A stretch of 64,000 bases of DNA. Source: Pantoea sp. Aalb (GTDB lineage: Bacteria > Pseudomonadota > Gammaproteobacteria > Enterobacterales > Enterobacteriaceae). Location: contig NZ_SZZU01000001.1 of NCBI RefSeq assembly GCF_009829985.1, positions 186,001 through 250,000 on the forward strand, written 5' to 3'. Made by a program: the position numbers and the translations under genes. The number at the start of each line of letters is the position of its first letter. The stretch's first letter is position 1. Positions 34,699 to 46,355 of the stretch are shown in pieces. The notes below the pieces were generated by a model. It saw only the letters and a program-made list of their open reading frames with translations. It was not told the origin of the DNA and made no database searches.

Positions 34699-35130
34699 CT
34701 AATTAATCTTTATTTTTTTGAGTTGAATAAAGGTTGTTTCTGATTTTTTCTTTACTAAAAGAAACTTGTTATTTTTGGTTGAAAGGTCTTCCAAACATTT
34801 TAAGCAAGATATTGCATTATCTTGCTTAACTGTAAAGATATTCAGACGGTAGTATTTTAATAAGTTTCTATTGGGCCATTCTTTAAATTTTTTTATATTC
34901 ATATTTAATAGTTATTAAGAATTTAACTATAATTAACATCATAATAAAGTGTTAGCATTGTAATAAGGTCAGCATTAAATTTACTATTGAATTTTTCATT
35001 TTTGATAATTGCAAGAACATTAGCTACCATTGCCAGTTATAGACTATGTGAAAATACATTTTCAACACGAACATTACGTATTAGCAACCAGCAGCAATTA
35101 ATTAGTTTGAGATAAAAAAGAAGCAAAAAA
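34699..35130 (-). pseudogene. yfbR: Decayed yfbR (HD-domain 5'-deoxynucleotidase)
   Basis: A 67-codon minus frame (34699-34902) ends with KQDNAISCLKCLEDL and NNKFLL, matching E. coli YfbR KQADALCAYLKCLEEL and NNEFLL. Upstream on the same strand (34926-35108) are RNVRVENVFSHSL-stop-LAMVANVLAIIKNEKF and NADLITMLTLYYD, matching [27 protein letters not shown]. An in-frame TAA (35037-35039), a frameshift near the 5' end and loss of the middle, including the conserved region after the HD motif, mean it is dead. Location beside alaA and strand agree with E. coli. YfbR hydrolyses dNMPs. Confidence 0.88.
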
Positions 35131-35251
35131 ATGGGTATGGAATATACGAGTAATTCTTGTTCGCATTCGCATAATTAAAGAGAGAAATAGTTATTCAATA
35201 ACAGAAAAAAAGAAAATTTATTTATTAGTACTACATATGCTTATAAACATT

Positions 35252-35295
35252 TAATTGATTTGTAATCTCATTATAATGAGATTACAAATCAATTA
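35252..35295 (-). terminator. 44-nt perfect palindrome downstream of alaA
   Basis: TAATTGATTTGTAATCTCAT runs into its exact complement with no spacer, 22 bp per arm, beginning 24 nt after the alaA stop on the minus strand. Position suits an alaA transcription end, though no long U tract follows. Confidence 0.5.
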
Positions 35296-35319
35296 TTTAA
35301 TCATAATAAATTTTTTATA

Positions 35320-36537
35320 TTAAGAAGAGTATTTCTGTAAAAAACTACGAAATTTACCGATAGCTATCTCTAATTCATCTACTCGTGGTAAAATAACTAT
35401 ACGTATATGATCTGGCCATGGCCAATTAAAAGCAGTACCTTGAACTACAAGAACTTTCTCTTGCAATAAAAAATGTAGTACCATTTTTTCATCATCAATA
35501 ATTTTGATTTTTTTAGTATCAATACGAGGAAACATATAAAGTGCACCTTGAGGTTTTACACAACTTATACCAGGAATATCATTAAGTAGTTTCCAAGCAT
35601 GTTGCCTTTGTTCGTATAGACGACCCCCTGGAAAAATAAATTCATTAATGCTTTGATAACCTCCTAATGCAGTTTGTATAGCATGTTGTGCTGGTACATT
35701 AGCACATAAACGCATTGAGGATAGGATTTCTAATCCTTCAATATATCCCTTAGCATGTGTCTTAGGTCCGCTTAATACCATCCAACCTTGACGAAAACCA
35801 GCTACACGATATGTTTTAGATAACCCATTAAATGTAACTATTAACATATCAGGTGCTAATGATGCAATTGAATAATGCTCAATTCCATCATATAAAATTT
35901 TATCATAAATTTCATCAGAAAAAACAATTAAATTATGCTGTCTGGAAATTTCTATAATTTCCAATAGAATTTCTTTACTGTATACTGCACCGGTTGGATT
36001 ATTAGGATTAATAATAACAATACCACGAGTACGTGGTGTAATTTTATTACGGATATCATTAATATCAGGGAACCAATTAGAATCTTCATCACATAAATAA
36101 TGAATTGCTTTACCGCTTGAAAGTGAAATAGCTGCAGTCCAAAGTGGATAATCTGGTGCAGGAACTAACATTTCATCCCCACTATTTAATAAAGCTTGCA
36201 TGGATTGTAATATAAGTTCAGAAACTCCATTACCAATATAAATATCTTCAATATTAATATTATATAAACCCCGTGCTTGGTAATATTGTATAATTGCTTT
36301 ACGTGCAGAATATAATCCTTTAGAATCACAATATCCTTGTGCGGTTGGTAAATTACGAATTACATCAACTAAAATTTCATCAGGTGCTTCAAATCCAAAA
36401 GAAGCAGGATTTCCAATATTTAGTTTAAGAATTTTATGACCTTCTTTTTCTAACCTGGTTACTTCTTTTAAAACATCTCCACGAATATCATAACAAACAT
36501 GATCGAGTTTATTAGATTTATTAATTTGTAAATTCAT
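35320..36537 (-). CDS. alaA: Glutamate-pyruvate aminotransferase AlaA
   Basis: Main alanine-forming transaminase (pyruvate plus glutamate), PLP-dependent, fold type I. The 405-aa protein (E. coli 405) has the PLP lysine in TFNGLSKTYRVAG, NPNNPTGAVYS, and the substrate arginine region near the C-terminus (WPDHIRIVILPRVD). A GTG at 36546 would add three residues; I prefer ATG 36537, which has GGTGAG just upstream and gives the E. coli length. Divergent from nuo; lrhA, normally between them, is gone. Confidence 0.95.
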   Translation of the reverse strand: MNLQINKSNKLDHVCYDIRGDVLKEVTRLEKEGHKILKLNIGNPASFGFEAPDEILVDVIRNLPTAQGYCDSKGLYSARKAIIQYYQARGLYNINIEDIYIGNGVSELILQSMQALLNSGDEMLVPAPDYPLWTAAISLSSGKAIHYLCDEDSNWFPDINDIRNKITPRTRGIVIINPNNPTGAVYSKEILLEIIEISRQHNLIVFSDEIYDKILYDGIEHYSIASLAPDMLIVTFNGLSKTYRVAGFRQGWMVLSGPKTHAKGYIEGLEILSSMRLCANVPAQHAIQTALGGYQSINEFIFPGGRLYEQRQHAWKLLNDIPGISCVKPQGALYMFPRIDTKKIKIIDDEKMVLHFLLQEKVLVVQGTAFNWPWPDHIRIVILPRVDELEIAIGKFRSFLQKYSS

Positions 36538-36938
36538 ATTACTCACCGTTACAAATAGTGCTTATTAAATTTGCTATTTAGAATTAAATTTATCTTATTT
36601 TATAAGAAATAATATTTTTGCTATATTTATATATAAATATCATTTTAAAGTTAATTTAATTGTTAAATTTTCTTACATTTAAATATTTTATATATTTTAG
36701 TATCTAATAATATTTAGATACTAAAATAATACTAATTATCTAGTAATTATTAGAAAACATTTAATAAAATAAGTATTTTTTTATTAAAAAATTTATTTAA
36801 TACTTTCAATTATGTTTATATATTTATTTTATGAATATTTACATATATAAAATATAATATAAAAAAATATATACAAATTATTTTTAATATTTTCAATATT
36901 TTATATATTATAAAATAAGTATTTTTATTGATTGAAAG
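36538..36938. other. Gene-free spacer between alaA and the nuo promoter
   Basis: AT-rich divergent intergenic DNA, with no trace of lrhA that I can read. Confidence 0.5.
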
Positions 36939-36968
36939 TTGACAAAATATTAGAGAAAGAAGTAAAAT
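36939..36968 (+). promoter_or_regulatory. Candidate sigma70 promoter of the nuo operon
   Basis: A perfect -35 TTGACA (36939-36944), 18-nt spacer and -10 TAAAAT (36963-36968) lie about 110 nt before nuoA. It is the best promoter match in the spacer and points toward the operon. Confidence 0.55.
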
Positions 36969-37079
36969 TTCTATTAATTTTTAATAAAATAATACCATGA
37001 TTTTCATAGAAAATAATATATTATATTTTCTTAACCTTGTAATAGAACGAGATGTTGTTATTACTTTCAAGGTAAAAAT

Positions 37080-37556
37080 ATGTCAACTACCACAACAATT
37101 ATAGCCCAGCAATGGTCTTTTATAGCCTTTGTTTTTGTCATACTTAATTTATGTATTTTTATGCTATTAGGAGGATGGTTATTAGGAGGTCGTGCACATG
37201 GACGATATAAAAACACTCCATTTGAATCCGGCATTCAATCAGTAGGTGATACTCATATTCGTTTTTCAGCTAAATTTTATTTAATTGCAATGTTTTTTGT
37301 TATTTTTGATGTCGAAGCACTTTTTTTATACGCTTGGTCTATTTCCATTCGTGAAAATGGATGGATTGGTTTTATAGAAGCTACAATATTTATTGCTATC
37401 CTTTTAATAGGATTAATTTATTTAACACGTGTTGGAGCTTTAAATTGGACACCAAATTACCGTCGTGTTTTGATTAAAGAAAATCTTATCCATAAAACTA
37501 CTATTAATAAAAAAGCAACTTTAAACTTTATGAGAAGTAAAAAACAAGGTAAATGA
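37080..37556 (+). CDS. nuoA: NADH-quinone oxidoreductase subunit A
   Basis: Small membrane subunit of complex I near the quinone site. The 158-aa protein (E. coli 147) has three hydrophobic helices and the conserved loop [22 protein letters not shown] followed by [14 protein letters not shown]. The C-terminus has a basic extension ([15 protein letters not shown]). First gene of the thirteen-gene operon. Its ribosome site AAGG (37069-37072) can pair with an upstream ACCTTG. nuoB starts 2 nt after its stop. Confidence 0.96.
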   Translation: MSTTTTIIAQQWSFIAFVFVILNLCIFMLLGGWLLGGRAHGRYKNTPFESGIQSVGDTHIRFSAKFYLIAMFFVIFDVEALFLYAWSISIRENGWIGFIEATIFIAILLIGLIYLTRVGALNWTPNYRRVLIKENLIHKTTINKKATLNFMRSKKQGK

Positions 37557-37557
37557 A

Positions 37558-38235
37558 ATGGATTACACGTTGACACGTATAGATCAAAATAAAAGTGATC
37601 ATGATAGTTATCCTTTACAAAAACAAGAAATTGTTAAAGATCCTTTAGAACAGCACGTTAATCGTAATGTATATATGGGAAAACTTAAGCATGCCTTACA
37701 TAATATGGTAAATTGGGGACGTAAAAATTCCCTGTGGCCTTATAATTTTGGGCTATCTTGTTGTTATGTAGAAATGACAACATCATTTACTGCAATACAT
37801 GATGTTGCACGTTTTGGTGCAGAAGTAATGCGAGCTTCTCCACGTCAAGCTGATTTTATGGTTATTGCTGGTACCCCATTTATAAAAATGGCTCCTATTA
37901 TTCAGCGTCTTTATGATCAAATGCTAGAACCAAAATGGGTTATTTCTATGGGTTCTTGTGCTAACTCTGGTGGTATGTATGATATTTACTCAGTAGTACA
38001 AGGTGTAGATAAATTTCTTCCTATTGATGTTTATGTTCCTGGATGTCCTCCTCGTCCAGAAGCCTATATACAATCTTTATTATTATTACGTGAATCTATA
38101 AGTAAAGAACGTCGTCCACTTTCATGGGTGGTAGGAGAACAAGGTATTTATCGAGCTAATATGGAATCTGAGCGTAAAAAAAAACGTGCTCAACGTATCA
38201 CTGTTAGAAATTTAAGAACTCCAGATAATGTATGA
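37558..38235 (+). CDS. nuoB: NADH-quinone oxidoreductase subunit B
   Basis: Carries the terminal iron-sulfur cluster N2, which hands electrons to quinone. The 225-aa protein (E. coli 220) has the adjacent cysteines of [21 protein letters not shown] and [10 protein letters not shown], the four N2 ligands. Peripheral arm of complex I, cytoplasmic side. Coupled to nuoA; a 105-nt gap precedes nuoCD. Confidence 0.97.
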   Translation: MDYTLTRIDQNKSDHDSYPLQKQEIVKDPLEQHVNRNVYMGKLKHALHNMVNWGRKNSLWPYNFGLSCCYVEMTTSFTAIHDVARFGAEVMRASPRQADFMVIAGTPFIKMAPIIQRLYDQMLEPKWVISMGSCANSGGMYDIYSVVQGVDKFLPIDVYVPGCPPRPEAYIQSLLLLRESISKERRPLSWVVGEQGIYRANMESERKKKRAQRITVRNLRTPDNV

Positions 38236-38340
38236 ATTTTTATTCATTATTAATGGAGATTCAGAATCAGTATGTGTATATTATTCTATCCTGAATTATT
38301 AAATATCTAATTACAACAGCTCGGAACAGTAATTAAAAGT

Positions 38341-40140
38341 ATGGCAGATTTAACTACACAAGAGCTCAATCATCCTTTATGGCAAACTCAAGATCACTCA
38401 GATGATCCAGTAATTAAACAATTGGTTAATCATTTTGGGGAAGGGGCCATTAATATTCAAGCTACTCGCATTGGTATTTTAGTCATATGGATAGAGCGTG
38501 AGAAAATCCTTAAAATTATAGAATTTTTACATAGATTACCAAAATCATACATTATGTTATATGATCTGCATGGTATAGATGAGCGTTTTCGTATCAATCG
38601 TAATGGAATACCAACTGCAGATTTTTCTGTTTTTTACCATTTATTATCTATTGAACGAAATCAAGATATTATAATCAAAGTAGCTTTATCAGAAAAAGAT
38701 CTAAATATACCAAGTATTACTAAAATTTTTGCTAATGCTAATTGGTATGAGCGTGAAACTTGGGAAATGTTTGGAATTATATTTAATGGCCATCCTCACC
38801 TTACTCGTATTATAATGCCACATACTTGGATAGGTTATCCTTTACGTAAAGACTACCCAGCGCGTGCTACTGAATTTGATCCATTTATGTTGAGTAAGCA
38901 AAAAGAAGATCTAGAAATGGAATCTTTAACTTTCAAACCAGAACATTGGGGTATGCAACGTAGTAATGCCAATCAAGATTTTATGTTTCTTAATCTTGGT
39001 CCAAATCATCCTTCAGTACACGGTGTATTTCGTATTATTTTACAACTTGATGGAGAAGAAATTGTCGATTGTGTTCCAGATATCGGTTATCACCATCGAG
39101 GTGCAGAAAAAATGGGGGAACGTCAATCATGGCATAGTTACATTCCTTATACTGATCGTATCGAATATCTTGGTGGTTGTATAAATGAGATGCCTTATTT
39201 ATTAGCAGTAGAAAAATTAGCAGGTATTACTGTTCCAGATCGTGTGAAATTAATTCGTATTATGTTATCTGAATTATTTCGTATTAATAGTCATCTATTA
39301 TATATTTCCACTTTTATTCAAGATGTTGGAGCTATGACACCAGTATTTTTAGCATTTAGTGATAGACAAAAAATTTATAATATCATTGAAGCAATTACGG
39401 GATTTCGTATGCATCCAGCATGGTTTCGTATCGGTGGTGTAGCACATGATTTACCAAAAGGATGGAATCGTTTATTACGTGAATTTCTCGAATGGATGCC
39501 GAAGCGCTTAAAAGAATATGATAAAATAGCCTTACGTAATACGATATTAATAGCTCGTTCAAAAGGAATAGCAGCTTATAATTTGGATGAAGCTTTGGCA
39601 TGGGGGGTAACTGGAGCAGGTTTACGTGCTACTGGACTAAATTTTGATGTACGTAAATGGCGACCTTATTCTGGTTATGAAAATTTAGATTTTGAAATAC
39701 CAATTGGTGGAGGTGTTAGTGATGCTTATACTCGTGTTCAACTTAAAATGGAAGAAATATGGCAATCATTACATATTTTAAAACAATGCTTAAAAAATAT
39801 GCCAGAAGGACCATTTAAAGCAGAACATCCATTAACCACACCTCCTCCTAAAGAACGGACGTTACAGCATATTGAAACTTTAATCACTCATTTCCTACAA
39901 GTATCTTGGGGTCCCGTAATACCGGCAAATGAATCTTTCCAGATGATTGAAGGAACTAAAGGTATCAATAGTTATTACTTAATTAGTGATGGAAATACTA
40001 TGAGTTACCGTACTCGTGTGCGAACACCAAGCTTTCCGCATTTACAGCAGATCCCATCAGTAATACGAGGTAGTTTAGTGTCTGATCTTATAGTATATTT
40101 AGGTAGTATTGATTTTGTTATGTCAGATGTGGATCGTTAA
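38341..40140 (+). CDS. nuoC: NADH-quinone oxidoreductase fused subunit C/D
   Basis: Fused NuoC-NuoD (nuoCD) of 599 aa, the arrangement typical of Enterobacterales. The NuoC part (about 1-190) contains [20 protein letters not shown] and PLRKDYPAR; the NuoD part (about 200-599) contains [27 protein letters not shown] and VMSDVDR at the end, forming part of the quinone cavity. E. coli length is about 600 (596 to 600 depending on start). nuoE follows after 2 nt. Confidence 0.97.
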   Translation: MADLTTQELNHPLWQTQDHSDDPVIKQLVNHFGEGAINIQATRIGILVIWIEREKILKIIEFLHRLPKSYIMLYDLHGIDERFRINRNGIPTADFSVFYHLLSIERNQDIIIKVALSEKDLNIPSITKIFANANWYERETWEMFGIIFNGHPHLTRIIMPHTWIGYPLRKDYPARATEFDPFMLSKQKEDLEMESLTFKPEHWGMQRSNANQDFMFLNLGPNHPSVHGVFRIILQLDGEEIVDCVPDIGYHHRGAEKMGERQSWHSYIPYTDRIEYLGGCINEMPYLLAVEKLAGITVPDRVKLIRIMLSELFRINSHLLYISTFIQDVGAMTPVFLAFSDRQKIYNIIEAITGFRMHPAWFRIGGVAHDLPKGWNRLLREFLEWMPKRLKEYDKIALRNTILIARSKGIAAYNLDEALAWGVTGAGLRATGLNFDVRKWRPYSGYENLDFEIPIGGGVSDAYTRVQLKMEEIWQSLHILKQCLKNMPEGPFKAEHPLTTPPPKERTLQHIETLITHFLQVSWGPVIPANESFQMIEGTKGINSYYLISDGNTMSYRTRVRTPSFPHLQQIPSVIRGSLVSDLIVYLGSIDFVMSDVDR

Positions 40141-40142
40141 TT

Positions 40143-40658
40143 ATGCAATATCGAAGAGATTATATTACAAAGATTGACAACGATGAAGTCTTTTTTCTTA
40201 CAAAAGAAGAACAAGATGCTATTGAAGAAGAAAAAAAACATTATGAAGATAGCAGAGCTATTTCAATTGAAGCATTAAAAATTGTTCAAAAAAATAGAGG
40301 TTGGATTTCCGATAATGCTATTAAAGCTATTGCAGATATGTTAAATATTTCTGTTAGTGACCTAGAAGGTGTAGCAACTTTTTATAGTCATATTTACCGA
40401 CAACCAGTTGGCCGTTATGTAATTCGTTACTGTGATAGCGTAGTATGTTATATCATGGGATATCAGAAAATTCAAAAAGCATTAGAAGATTATTTAAATA
40501 TCAAACCTGGTCAAACTACTTTAGATGGTTATTTTACACTGTTACCAACTTGTTGCTTAGGTAATTGCGATAAGGGACCAACTATTATGATAAATGAAGA
40601 TACTTATATTCATTTAAAAGCAGAAAAAATAGTTAATCTATTGGAACAGTATAGATGA
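40143..40658 (+). CDS. nuoE: NADH-quinone oxidoreductase subunit E
   Basis: Holds the [2Fe-2S] cluster N1a of the NADH-dehydrogenase module. The 171-aa protein (E. coli 166) has the ligands in [12 protein letters not shown] and [12 protein letters not shown], and the helical N-terminus with [12 protein letters not shown]. Its stop overlaps the nuoF start (ATGA), so the two are translationally coupled. Confidence 0.96.
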   Translation: MQYRRDYITKIDNDEVFFLTKEEQDAIEEEKKHYEDSRAISIEALKIVQKNRGWISDNAIKAIADMLNISVSDLEGVATFYSHIYRQPVGRYVIRYCDSVVCYIMGYQKIQKALEDYLNIKPGQTTLDGYFTLLPTCCLGNCDKGPTIMINEDTYIHLKAEKIVNLLEQYR

Positions 40659-42001
40659 CAATTAAAAAAATTATTCGTACAGCGGAAACACATCCACTTA
40701 CCTGGAGATTACGTAACGATGAACTACCAGTCTGGATTGATGAATACTGTAGTAAAAATGGTTATGTAGGAGCAAAAATAGCATTAAAAGGAATGAATCC
40801 AGAAAATATAATTGAATTAGTGAAAAAATCTGGTCTTAAAGGACGTGGCGGTGCTGGTTTTCCTACTGGATTAAAATGGAGTTTACTGCCGAAAAATAAA
40901 TCTACAATATGTTACCTGATATGTAATGCTGATGAAATGGAACCTGGTACCTATAAAGATCGTTTATTAATGGAACAAATGCCGCATCAATTATTAGAAG
41001 GTATGCTTATTTGTGCTTTTGCATTACAAGCTTACTGCGGCTATATTTTTTTACGTGGTGAATATATTAAAGCAGCTATTAACCTTCGCCGAGCTATTAA
41101 TGAAGCCACTCATATTGGTATGTTAGGTAACAATATCTTTAATACTGGTTTTAATTTCAACTTATTTTTACATATAGGTGCTGGACGTTATATTTGTGGT
41201 GAAGAAACTGCTCTGATTAATTCATTAGAAGGTCGCCGTCCTAATCCACGATTTAAGCCACCATTTCCAGCAACTAATGGATTATGGGGTAAACCAACAT
41301 GTATAAATAATGTTGAAACTTTATCAAATATTCCTGCGATTTTTTTAAATGGTACTGATTGGTATAATAATCTTTCTAAGAGTAACGATACTGGTACTAA
41401 AATGATGGGATTCTCAGGACGTGTAAATAATCCTGGCGTATGGGAACTACCTTTTGGTGTAACTGCACGTGAAATTCTTGAAGATTATGCTGGTGGAATG
41501 CAAAATGGATTAAAGTTAAAAGCATGGCAACCAGGTGGGGCTGGAACTGATTTTTTAATAGAACATCATCTTGATTTACCAATGGATTTCATGAGTATTA
41601 GCAAAGCAGGAAGTCGATTAGGGACAGCATTAGCAATGGCAGTAGATCATGAAATCAATATGGTATCATTAGTTCGTAATTTAGAAGATTTTTTTGCTCG
41701 TGAATCTTGTGGATGGTGTACTCCATGCCGTGAAGGTTTACCTTGGAGTGTAAAAATTTTATGTGCATTAGAACAAAAAAAAGGTCATCCTGGTGATATT
41801 GAGACTTTGCAGCATCTATGTTACCAGTTAAGTATAGGTAAAACCTTTTGTGCTCACGCGCCTGGAGCTATCGAGCCATTACAAAGTGCAATCAAATATT
41901 TTCGTGAAGAATTCGAAGCTGGTATTAAATCACAGTCAGTTAATACTATTCAAATTAAAACGATTCAAGGTATTCAGCCAAATTTATTGAAAAAAATATA
42001 A
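40655..42001 (+). CDS. nuoF: NADH-quinone oxidoreductase subunit F
   Basis: NADH-oxidising subunit with FMN and the [4Fe-4S] cluster N3. The 448-aa protein (E. coli 445) has the glycine-rich nucleotide site [14 protein letters not shown], the [19 protein letters not shown] block, and the cluster motif [15 protein letters not shown]. Functions with NuoE and NuoG. A 79-nt spacer precedes nuoG. Confidence 0.97.
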   Translation: MTIKKIIRTAETHPLTWRLRNDELPVWIDEYCSKNGYVGAKIALKGMNPENIIELVKKSGLKGRGGAGFPTGLKWSLLPKNKSTICYLICNADEMEPGTYKDRLLMEQMPHQLLEGMLICAFALQAYCGYIFLRGEYIKAAINLRRAINEATHIGMLGNNIFNTGFNFNLFLHIGAGRYICGEETALINSLEGRRPNPRFKPPFPATNGLWGKPTCINNVETLSNIPAIFLNGTDWYNNLSKSNDTGTKMMGFSGRVNNPGVWELPFGVTAREILEDYAGGMQNGLKLKAWQPGGAGTDFLIEHHLDLPMDFMSISKAGSRLGTALAMAVDHEINMVSLVRNLEDFFARESCGWCTPCREGLPWSVKILCALEQKKGHPGDIETLQHLCYQLSIGKTFCAHAPGAIEPLQSAIKYFREEFEAGIKSQSVNTIQIKTIQGIQPNLLKKI

Positions 42002-42080
42002 TTAATAAACAAATACAAGATATAAGCAAAATATATATTTCATGCTCATGTTATAATGATCTTTACGGAAGTATTGCACT

Positions 42081-44807
42081 ATGGTTAAAATTTATATCGA
42101 TGGTAAAGAATATGATATCAATAAAGCGAACAATTTATTACAGGCCTGTCTGTCTCTTGGATTTGACATTCCTTATTTTTGTTGGCATCCAGCACTAGGA
42201 AGTGTAGGATCTTGCCGATTATGTGCTGTTAAGCAATTTAAAAACTTTGAAGATTCTGAAGGTCGTCTTGTCATGTCCTGTATGACACCGATTTTAGATT
42301 ACAATTTCATTTCTATTAATGATATTGAAGTAAAAAAAATTCGCAAAAGTATGATAGAATTAATTATGATAAACCATCCTCATGATTGTCCAGTATGCGA
42401 AGAAGGTGGTAATTGTCATCTACAAGATATGACTGTAATGACAGAACATAATTCACGTCGTTATCGATTTAATAAACGTACTCACCATAATCAAAAACTT
42501 GGACCGTTTATTTCTCATGAAATGAATCGTTGTATTTCTTGCTATCGATGTGTTAGATATTATAAAGATTATGCAGATGGAAAGGATCTAGGGGTTTACG
42601 GTACTCACGATAATCTTTACTTTGGCCGAGTAGAAGATGGAATATTAGAAAGCGAATTTTCAGGAAATTTAGTTGAAATATGTCCAACTGGAGTTTTTAC
42701 TGATAAAACTCACTCTAAAAAATATAATCGTAAATGGGATATGCAGTTTGCACCTAGTATTTGTCAACAATGTTGTATAGGTTGTAATATTAGTCCTAGT
42801 GAACGGTATGGTGAAATACATCATATTGAAAATAGATATAATATTAATATTAATAGTTACTTTTTATGTGATCGTGGCCGCTTCGGCTATGGATATGTAA
42901 ACCGTAAAGATCGCCCACGTCATCCAGAACAGTTACGTGGTAAAGATCGTATTGTTTTGAATGCAGAACAAGCAGTAAATGCAGCTGCAGATATTATACG
43001 CCAAGCAAAACGTGTCATTGGCATAGGTTCACAACGTGCCAGTATAGAAAGCAATTTTGCGCTACGTCAGTTAGTAGGTGAAAAAAATTTTTCAACTGGA
43101 ATCCCATATATTGAACATAATAATCTCGAGTTAATTTTAAAAATTTTACAAGAAGGAGGCATTTATTCTCCTTCTTTACGTGAAATCGAAAGTTACACAG
43201 CAGTGCTGATATTAGGGGAAGATATTACCCAAGTTGCTGCACGTTTAGCACTTTCTGTACGTCAAGCTATAAAAAATAGAGCATATGAAATAGCAGCTAA
43301 TCAACAAATTTCTGATTGGAACGTTTCAGCTGTTTTTAATATTAGTCAAAATGCTAAAAATCCTTTGTTTATTACTAATGTAGATAAGACTAGTTTAGAT
43401 GATATTGCAAAATGGAGTTATCATGCTTCAATAGAGGAGCAAGCTCGATTAGGATTTGCTATTGCTAATGCTATAGATTCAAGGGCACCAAAAGTTATTG
43501 GTTTTGATAATAACCTTAAGGAAAAAATAGAAATTATAGTAGAAGTACTTTCTAATACTAAAAAACCTTTAATTATTTCTGGTGTTCATTCAGGTAGCCG
43601 TGCACTAATTGAAGCTGCAGCGAATATTGCAAAAGCTTTAAAAATACGTGGATCAGATGTTGGTATTACGTTATTAACTTCAGCTTCAAATAGTATTGGT
43701 ATTGGAATGATAGGAGGTAAATCTCTTGATAATGCACTTGAAATACTTAGTAAAGGAGAAGCTGATGCTCTAATCGTATTAGAAAATGATCTTTACCGTT
43801 ATGCACCAAAAGCTAAAGTTGATTCTGCATTAAAAAATACTTCTAATGTGATTGTAATAGATCATCAACGTACGAAGACTGTAGAAAAAGCAGGATTAGT
43901 TCTTTCTACTGCTAGTTTTGCTGAAAGTGATGGTACTTTGATTAATTATGAAGGACGTGCTCAACGATTTTTTCAAGTTTATGATCCTACTTTTTACGAT
44001 AAAAATATTGTTATATTAGAAAGTTGGCGTTGGTTACATTCATTACATAGTATTGTGCAAAATCGTGAAGTTAATTGGACAATATTAGATCAGGTTATTA
44101 CTTCAATAGTTAATACTCTACCTCAACTTAAAGGCATTAAAGATGCTGCTCCAAATTCTACCTTTCGAGTTCATGGTCAGAAATTATCACGTTCTCCACA
44201 TCGTATAAGTGGACGTACTTCTGTGCTTGCTAATATAAATGTACATGAACAACGTCAACCGCAAGATAAAGATACTATGTTCGCTTTTTCAATGGAAGGT
44301 AATAATCAACCAAATGCACCACGTTCACAAATACCTTTTGCTTGGGCTCCAGGTTGGAATTCACCGCAAGCATGGAATAAATTTCAAATTGAAGTAGGCG
44401 ATCAACTACGTTATGGAGATCCTGGCATACGTTTATTTGTATTAAATAAAGAAACTTTACCTTGGTTTACATCTATTCCAAAACCGTTCATAACAACTAC
44501 TAATTACTATCATATTGCTCCTTACTATAATTTATTAGGTAGTGAAGAAATGAGTCAACGTTCAACAATATTTCAAAAATCTATATCACCAGCAATATTA
44601 ATCATTAATTCTGGAGATGCTGCGAGGTTAGGTTGGAAAAATAATTCTATAGTTGAGTTAGTATGTGCTGGTGAAACATTACATCTACCAGTACGTTTTT
44701 CAATGTTATTACGAAGAGGGTTGATAGGATTACCATTAGGCATACCTAACATTCCAGTTTTTTTATTAGGTAGAAAAATTGATAAGTTGGAAGAGGCAAT
44801 ACAATAA
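42081..44807 (+). CDS. nuoG: NADH-quinone oxidoreductase subunit G
   Basis: Largest peripheral subunit of complex I, an iron-sulfur electron wire. The 908-aa protein (E. coli length) has the N-terminal [2Fe-2S] ferredoxin domain (CRLCAVK), the His-ligated cluster region ([18 protein letters not shown]), [13 protein letters not shown], and the additional N7 cluster motif CQQCCIGCN of E. coli-type NuoG. A molybdopterin-oxidoreductase-like fold without cofactor follows. Stop overlaps the nuoH start by one base. No internal breaks despite its size. Confidence 0.97.
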   Translation: MVKIYIDGKEYDINKANNLLQACLSLGFDIPYFCWHPALGSVGSCRLCAVKQFKNFEDSEGRLVMSCMTPILDYNFISINDIEVKKIRKSMIELIMINHPHDCPVCEEGGNCHLQDMTVMTEHNSRRYRFNKRTHHNQKLGPFISHEMNRCISCYRCVRYYKDYADGKDLGVYGTHDNLYFGRVEDGILESEFSGNLVEICPTGVFTDKTHSKKYNRKWDMQFAPSICQQCCIGCNISPSERYGEIHHIENRYNININSYFLCDRGRFGYGYVNRKDRPRHPEQLRGKDRIVLNAEQAVNAAADIIRQAKRVIGIGSQRASIESNFALRQLVGEKNFSTGIPYIEHNNLELILKILQEGGIYSPSLREIESYTAVLILGEDITQVAARLALSVRQAIKNRAYEIAANQQISDWNVSAVFNISQNAKNPLFITNVDKTSLDDIAKWSYHASIEEQARLGFAIANAIDSRAPKVIGFDNNLKEKIEIIVEVLSNTKKPLIISGVHSGSRALIEAAANIAKALKIRGSDVGITLLTSASNSIGIGMIGGKSLDNALEILSKGEADALIVLENDLYRYAPKAKVDSALKNTSNVIVIDHQRTKTVEKAGLVLSTASFAESDGTLINYEGRAQRFFQVYDPTFYDKNIVILESWRWLHSLHSIVQNREVNWTILDQVITSIVNTLPQLKGIKDAAPNSTFRVHGQKLSRSPHRISGRTSVLANINVHEQRQPQDKDTMFAFSMEGNNQPNAPRSQIPFAWAPGWNSPQAWNKFQIEVGDQLRYGDPGIRLFVLNKETLPWFTSIPKPFITTTNYYHIAPYYNLLGSEEMSQRSTIFQKSISPAILIINSGDAARLGWKNNSIVELVCAGETLHLPVRFSMLLRRGLIGLPLGIPNIPVFLLGRKIDKLEEAIQ

Positions 44808-45784
44808 TGAACTGGCTTACACCAGAATTTATTTATATTGTGATTAATATCTTTAAGTCTATTATTATATTATTATGTGTTGTAATTTCTAGTATTTTTA
44901 TGAGTTTTATGGAACGTCGATTACTTGGCTTATGGCAAAACCGTTATGGACCAAATCGAGTTGGTTCATTTGGGTTACTGCAAATAATAGCAGATATGAT
45001 TAAAATGTTGTTTAAAGAAGATTGGATTCCGCCGTTTGCCGATCATATTATTTTCACTATAGCTCCGGTTATTGCTTTTATTTTAATGCTTTTAGTGTTT
45101 ACAATTATACCAATTACAGCAAGTTGGTTTGTAATAGATCTTAATGTAGGTATATTATTTTTTTTAATGATGGCTAGTCTTTCCATATATGCTGTATTGT
45201 TTGCTGGTTTGTCAAGTAATAATAAATATTCCTTATTAGGTGCCATGCGATCTTCAGTGCAAACTCTTAGTTATGAAGTATTTCTAGGTTTATCATTAAT
45301 GGGTGTAGTTGCACAAGCTGGTTCATTTAATCTAAATATTATAATCGATAATCAGGTTTATTTATGGAATATTATTCCTCAATTTTTTGGTTTCCTAACT
45401 TTTTGTATAGCAGGTGTTGCTGTTTGTCATCGTCATCCTTTTGATCAACCAGAATCTGAACAAGAGTTAGCAGATGGTTATCATATAGAATATTCTGGTA
45501 TGAAGTTTGGATTATTCTTTGTAGGAGAATATGTTTCAATTACCACTGTATCGGCATTAATTGTAACTTTATTTTTTGGTGGTTGGCACGGTCCGTTTTT
45601 CTCTCCTTTTATTTGGTTTTTTTTGAAAACAATATTTTTTATGATAATGTTCATTTTAATTCGTGCAGCACTACCACGTCCTCGCTATGATCAGATATTA
45701 TCGTTTGGTTGGAAATTTTGTTTACCATTAACTTTAATAAATCTACTCTTAACTGCAGCAGTAATCCTATATACTCGACAGTAA
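44807..45784 (+). CDS. nuoH: NADH-quinone oxidoreductase subunit H
   Basis: Membrane subunit linking the peripheral arm to the membrane arm and forming the quinone entrance. The 325-aa protein (E. coli 325) has about eight helices and the conserved [65 protein letters not shown] and [11 protein letters not shown] blocks. Coupled to nuoG; nuoI follows after 10 nt. Confidence 0.97.
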   Translation: MNWLTPEFIYIVINIFKSIIILLCVVISSIFMSFMERRLLGLWQNRYGPNRVGSFGLLQIIADMIKMLFKEDWIPPFADHIIFTIAPVIAFILMLLVFTIIPITASWFVIDLNVGILFFLMMASLSIYAVLFAGLSSNNKYSLLGAMRSSVQTLSYEVFLGLSLMGVVAQAGSFNLNIIIDNQVYLWNIIPQFFGFLTFCIAGVAVCHRHPFDQPESEQELADGYHIEYSGMKFGLFFVGEYVSITTVSALIVTLFFGGWHGPFFSPFIWFFLKTIFFMIMFILIRAALPRPRYDQILSFGWKFCLPLTLINLLLTAAVILYTRQ

Positions 45785-45794
45785 GGTTTTTTAG

Positions 45795-46337
45795 ATGAAT
45801 ATCAAAGATATTTTTATTGGATTTGCTACTATAATACGCAGTATATGGCTTGTGTTTATGCATACTTTTGCTAAGCGGGAAACACAATTATATCCAGAAA
45901 ATCCAGTATATTTATCACCTCGCTATCGTGGTCGTATTATTTTAACACAAGATCCAGATGGTAACGAGCGTTGTGTAGCTTGTAATCTATGTGCAGTAGC
46001 ATGTCCAGTATCATGTATATCACTGCAAAAAAGTGAGACGAAAGATGGAAGATGGTATCCAATTTTTTTTCGTATTAATTTTTCACGTTGTATTTTTTGT
46101 GGGATGTGTGAAGAAGCTTGTCCAACTACTGCTATTCAACTTATCCCAGATTTTGAAATGGGTGAGTTTAAACGACAAGATTTAGTATATGAAAAAGAAG
46201 ATTTATTAATTTCTGGATCTGGTAAATATCCAGATTATAATTTTTATCATTTATCAGGTGTATCAATAAGTGGTAAGCGTAAAGGTAATGCAAATAATGA
46301 AGTTAAACCTATCGATGTAAAAGGGCTATTGCCATAA
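45795..46337 (+). CDS. nuoI: NADH-quinone oxidoreductase subunit I
   Basis: Ferredoxin-like subunit with the two [4Fe-4S] clusters N6a and N6b. The 180-aa protein (E. coli length) has the cysteine motifs [15 protein letters not shown] and [16 protein letters not shown], each in the CxxCxxCxxxCP pattern. ATG preceded by TTTTTTAG with little ribosome site. The frameshifted nuoJ start follows 18 nt after its stop. Confidence 0.97.
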   Translation: MNIKDIFIGFATIIRSIWLVFMHTFAKRETQLYPENPVYLSPRYRGRIILTQDPDGNERCVACNLCAVACPVSCISLQKSETKDGRWYPIFFRINFSRCIFCGMCEEACPTTAIQLIPDFEMGEFKRQDLVYEKEDLLISGSGKYPDYNFYHLSGVSISGKRKGNANNEVKPIDVKGLLP

Positions 46338-46355
46338 GGAACGTAAGGAAAAAAT

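Noticed and set aside
34699..34902. 67-codon ORF as an intact small gene, or as a yfbV relative
   Set aside because: Its second half and the upstream blocks match YfbR, and the strand fits yfbR but not yfbV, so it is a pseudogene fragment.
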